This document shows positions 63,323 through 64,000 of a stretch of 64,000 bases of DNA, in pieces. The stretch's first letter is position 1. Each line of letters starts with the position of its first letter. The stretch comes from Fibrella aestuarina BUZ 2 (lineage in GTDB: Bacteria > Bacteroidota > Bacteroidia > Cytophagales > Spirosomataceae). A program made the translations under genes and the position numbers. The DNA lies in the NCBI RefSeq assembly GCF_000331105.1, contig NC_020054.1:5114555-5178554 (forward strand), in the 5' to 3' direction. The notes beneath the pieces are model-generated. The model did no database searches and was not told the origin of the DNA. It saw only the letters and a list, made by a program, of their open reading frames with translations.

Positions 63323-64000
63323 ATGTCCCGATTTTTTCGGCTCTTGCTGGCTGCCTTGCGCGGCTCAGAAGCCAACCTGACGTCTGGTAGCATCAACCGG
63401 GCGATCTTCCTCCTATCCGTGCCCATGATTCTGGAAATGGTCATGGAGTCGCTCTTCGCGATCGTCGACGTGTTTTTCGTCGCCCGCGTGGGCACCGAAG
63501 CCGTCGCCACGGTGGGCCTGACCGAGTCGGTACTGACGCTGGTCTATTCCATCGCCATTGGCCTCAGCACGGCGGCTACGGCGCTGGTGGCTCGGCGCGT
63601 GGGCGAAAACAACACCGACGAAGCCAGCCGGGCCGTTGGGCAGGTGTTGTTTGTATCACTGACGGCGGCGATCGTGCTGGGTATTCCCGGCGTGGTGTTT
63701 GCGCCGGACCTGCTCCGGCTCATGGGCGGCGATCCGGGGCTGGTTGCCAGCGGGGCCGGGTACACCCGCGTCATCTTTGCTTCGGCACCGGCCATCATGT
63801 TGTTGCACACACTCAGCGGCTCGCTGCGGGGTGCGGGCGATGCCGCCACCGCCATGCGCTCCCTCTGGATCGCCAACGGCATTAACATCGTGCTCTGCCC
63901 GATCTTCATCTTCGGCTGGGGCCCCATCCCCGAGCTGGGCGTGATGGGCTCGGCGGTGGCTACCACCACGGGCCGCAGCCTGGGCGTACTGTACCAGCTT
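63323..64000 (+). CDS. MATE family efflux transporter (partial)
   Basis: The first 226 residues of a multidrug/oligosaccharide exporter of the MATE family; the frame is open to the window end. Hydrophobic helices alternate with the family pattern: SINRAIFLLSVPMILEMVMESLFAIVDVFFV, then VGLTESVLTLVYSIAIGLSTAATALVARRVGE, then a third pair with GSLRGAGDAATAM. Substrates of the family include cationic drugs exchanged for Na+ or H+. ATG 63323 gives MSRFFRLLLAALRG; whether this first segment or the later GSINRAI is the true start is unclear. The gene is cut off. Confidence 0.9.
   Translation, partial: MSRFFRLLLAALRGSEANLTSGSINRAIFLLSVPMILEMVMESLFAIVDVFFVARVGTEAVATVGLTESVLTLVYSIAIGLSTAATALVARRVGENNTDEASRAVGQVLFVSLTAAIVLGIPGVVFAPDLLRLMGGDPGLVASGAGYTRVIFASAPAIMLLHTLSGSLRGAGDAATAMRSLWIANGINIVLCPIFIFGWGPIPELGVMGSAVATTTGRSLGVLYQL

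Overview
The window looks like chromosomal DNA of a Cytophagia-type member of the Bacteroidota, probably close to Spirosoma or Fibrella. The evidence is an ECF sigma/FecR/SusC/SusD cluster, Bacteroidota-type promoters (TTG or TTTG, about 19-20 bases, TAnnTTTG), the ftsX-DUF3098-uppP-truB-ribF gene order, and high-GC coding sequence with dense spacing. No mobile element, CRISPR array, rRNA operon or phage module was seen. Most genes are housekeeping or metabolic.

Layout. 0-3.3 kb: ftsX end, DUF3098, uppP, truB, ribF (envelope, tRNA modification, flavin synthesis). 3.4-10.1 kb, minus strand: dipeptidase, TRIC-like channel, D-threonine-aldolase-like enzyme, a short alpha-glucan phosphorylase homologue, a short-chain dehydrogenase and a beta-barrel protein. 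10.2-13.4 kb: serine synthesis in two genes, serC and a serB-serA fusion. 13.5-16.3 kb: YheT-like hydrolase, NlpC/P60 peptidase, rhomboid protease. 16.4-19.2 kb: a SAM-I riboswitch ahead of metY and metX. 19.2-21.6 kb: an AT-richer insert with a poly-G-tract secreted protein and a thioredoxin-like protein. 21.6-30.2 kb: clpP, an XRE regulator, tig, tRNA-Leu, a GH76 enzyme, rel, a Fur-family regulator and purA. 30.3-36.3 kb: AraC regulator, DUF983, lipoprotein, HpaI-type aldolase, a 52-residue basic protein, a glycosyltransferase and hemL. 36.4-41.9 kb: a periplasmic-binding-fold protein, yidC, pyrG. 42.2-50.0 kb: a sigma factor coupled to a membrane TPR protein, a collagen-like lipoprotein, an amidohydrolase, rsgA, a ceramidase-like protein and a Nif3-like protein. 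50.2-60.3 kb: a glycan-uptake locus (GH127-like enzyme, ECF sigma, FecR, SusC with STN domain, SusD, DUF3823). 60.5-64 kb: a TonB-dependent receptor and the start of a MATE transporter.

The most distinctive structural feature is a set of about 17 long intergenic inverted repeats. Several have perfect stems of 27-36 bp built from short repeated words, and the words differ from site to site while the two arms match. A second genome-wide signal is a strongly over-represented heptamer, GGTACGT/ACGTACC. The best single-gene oddities are the phosphorylase homologue with threonine where the family's PLP lysine should be, the G11 tract in a signal-peptide coding region, the apparently leaderless Fur-family gene, and the serB-serA fusion. 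All calls were made by reading the sequence; no database search or folding program was run.
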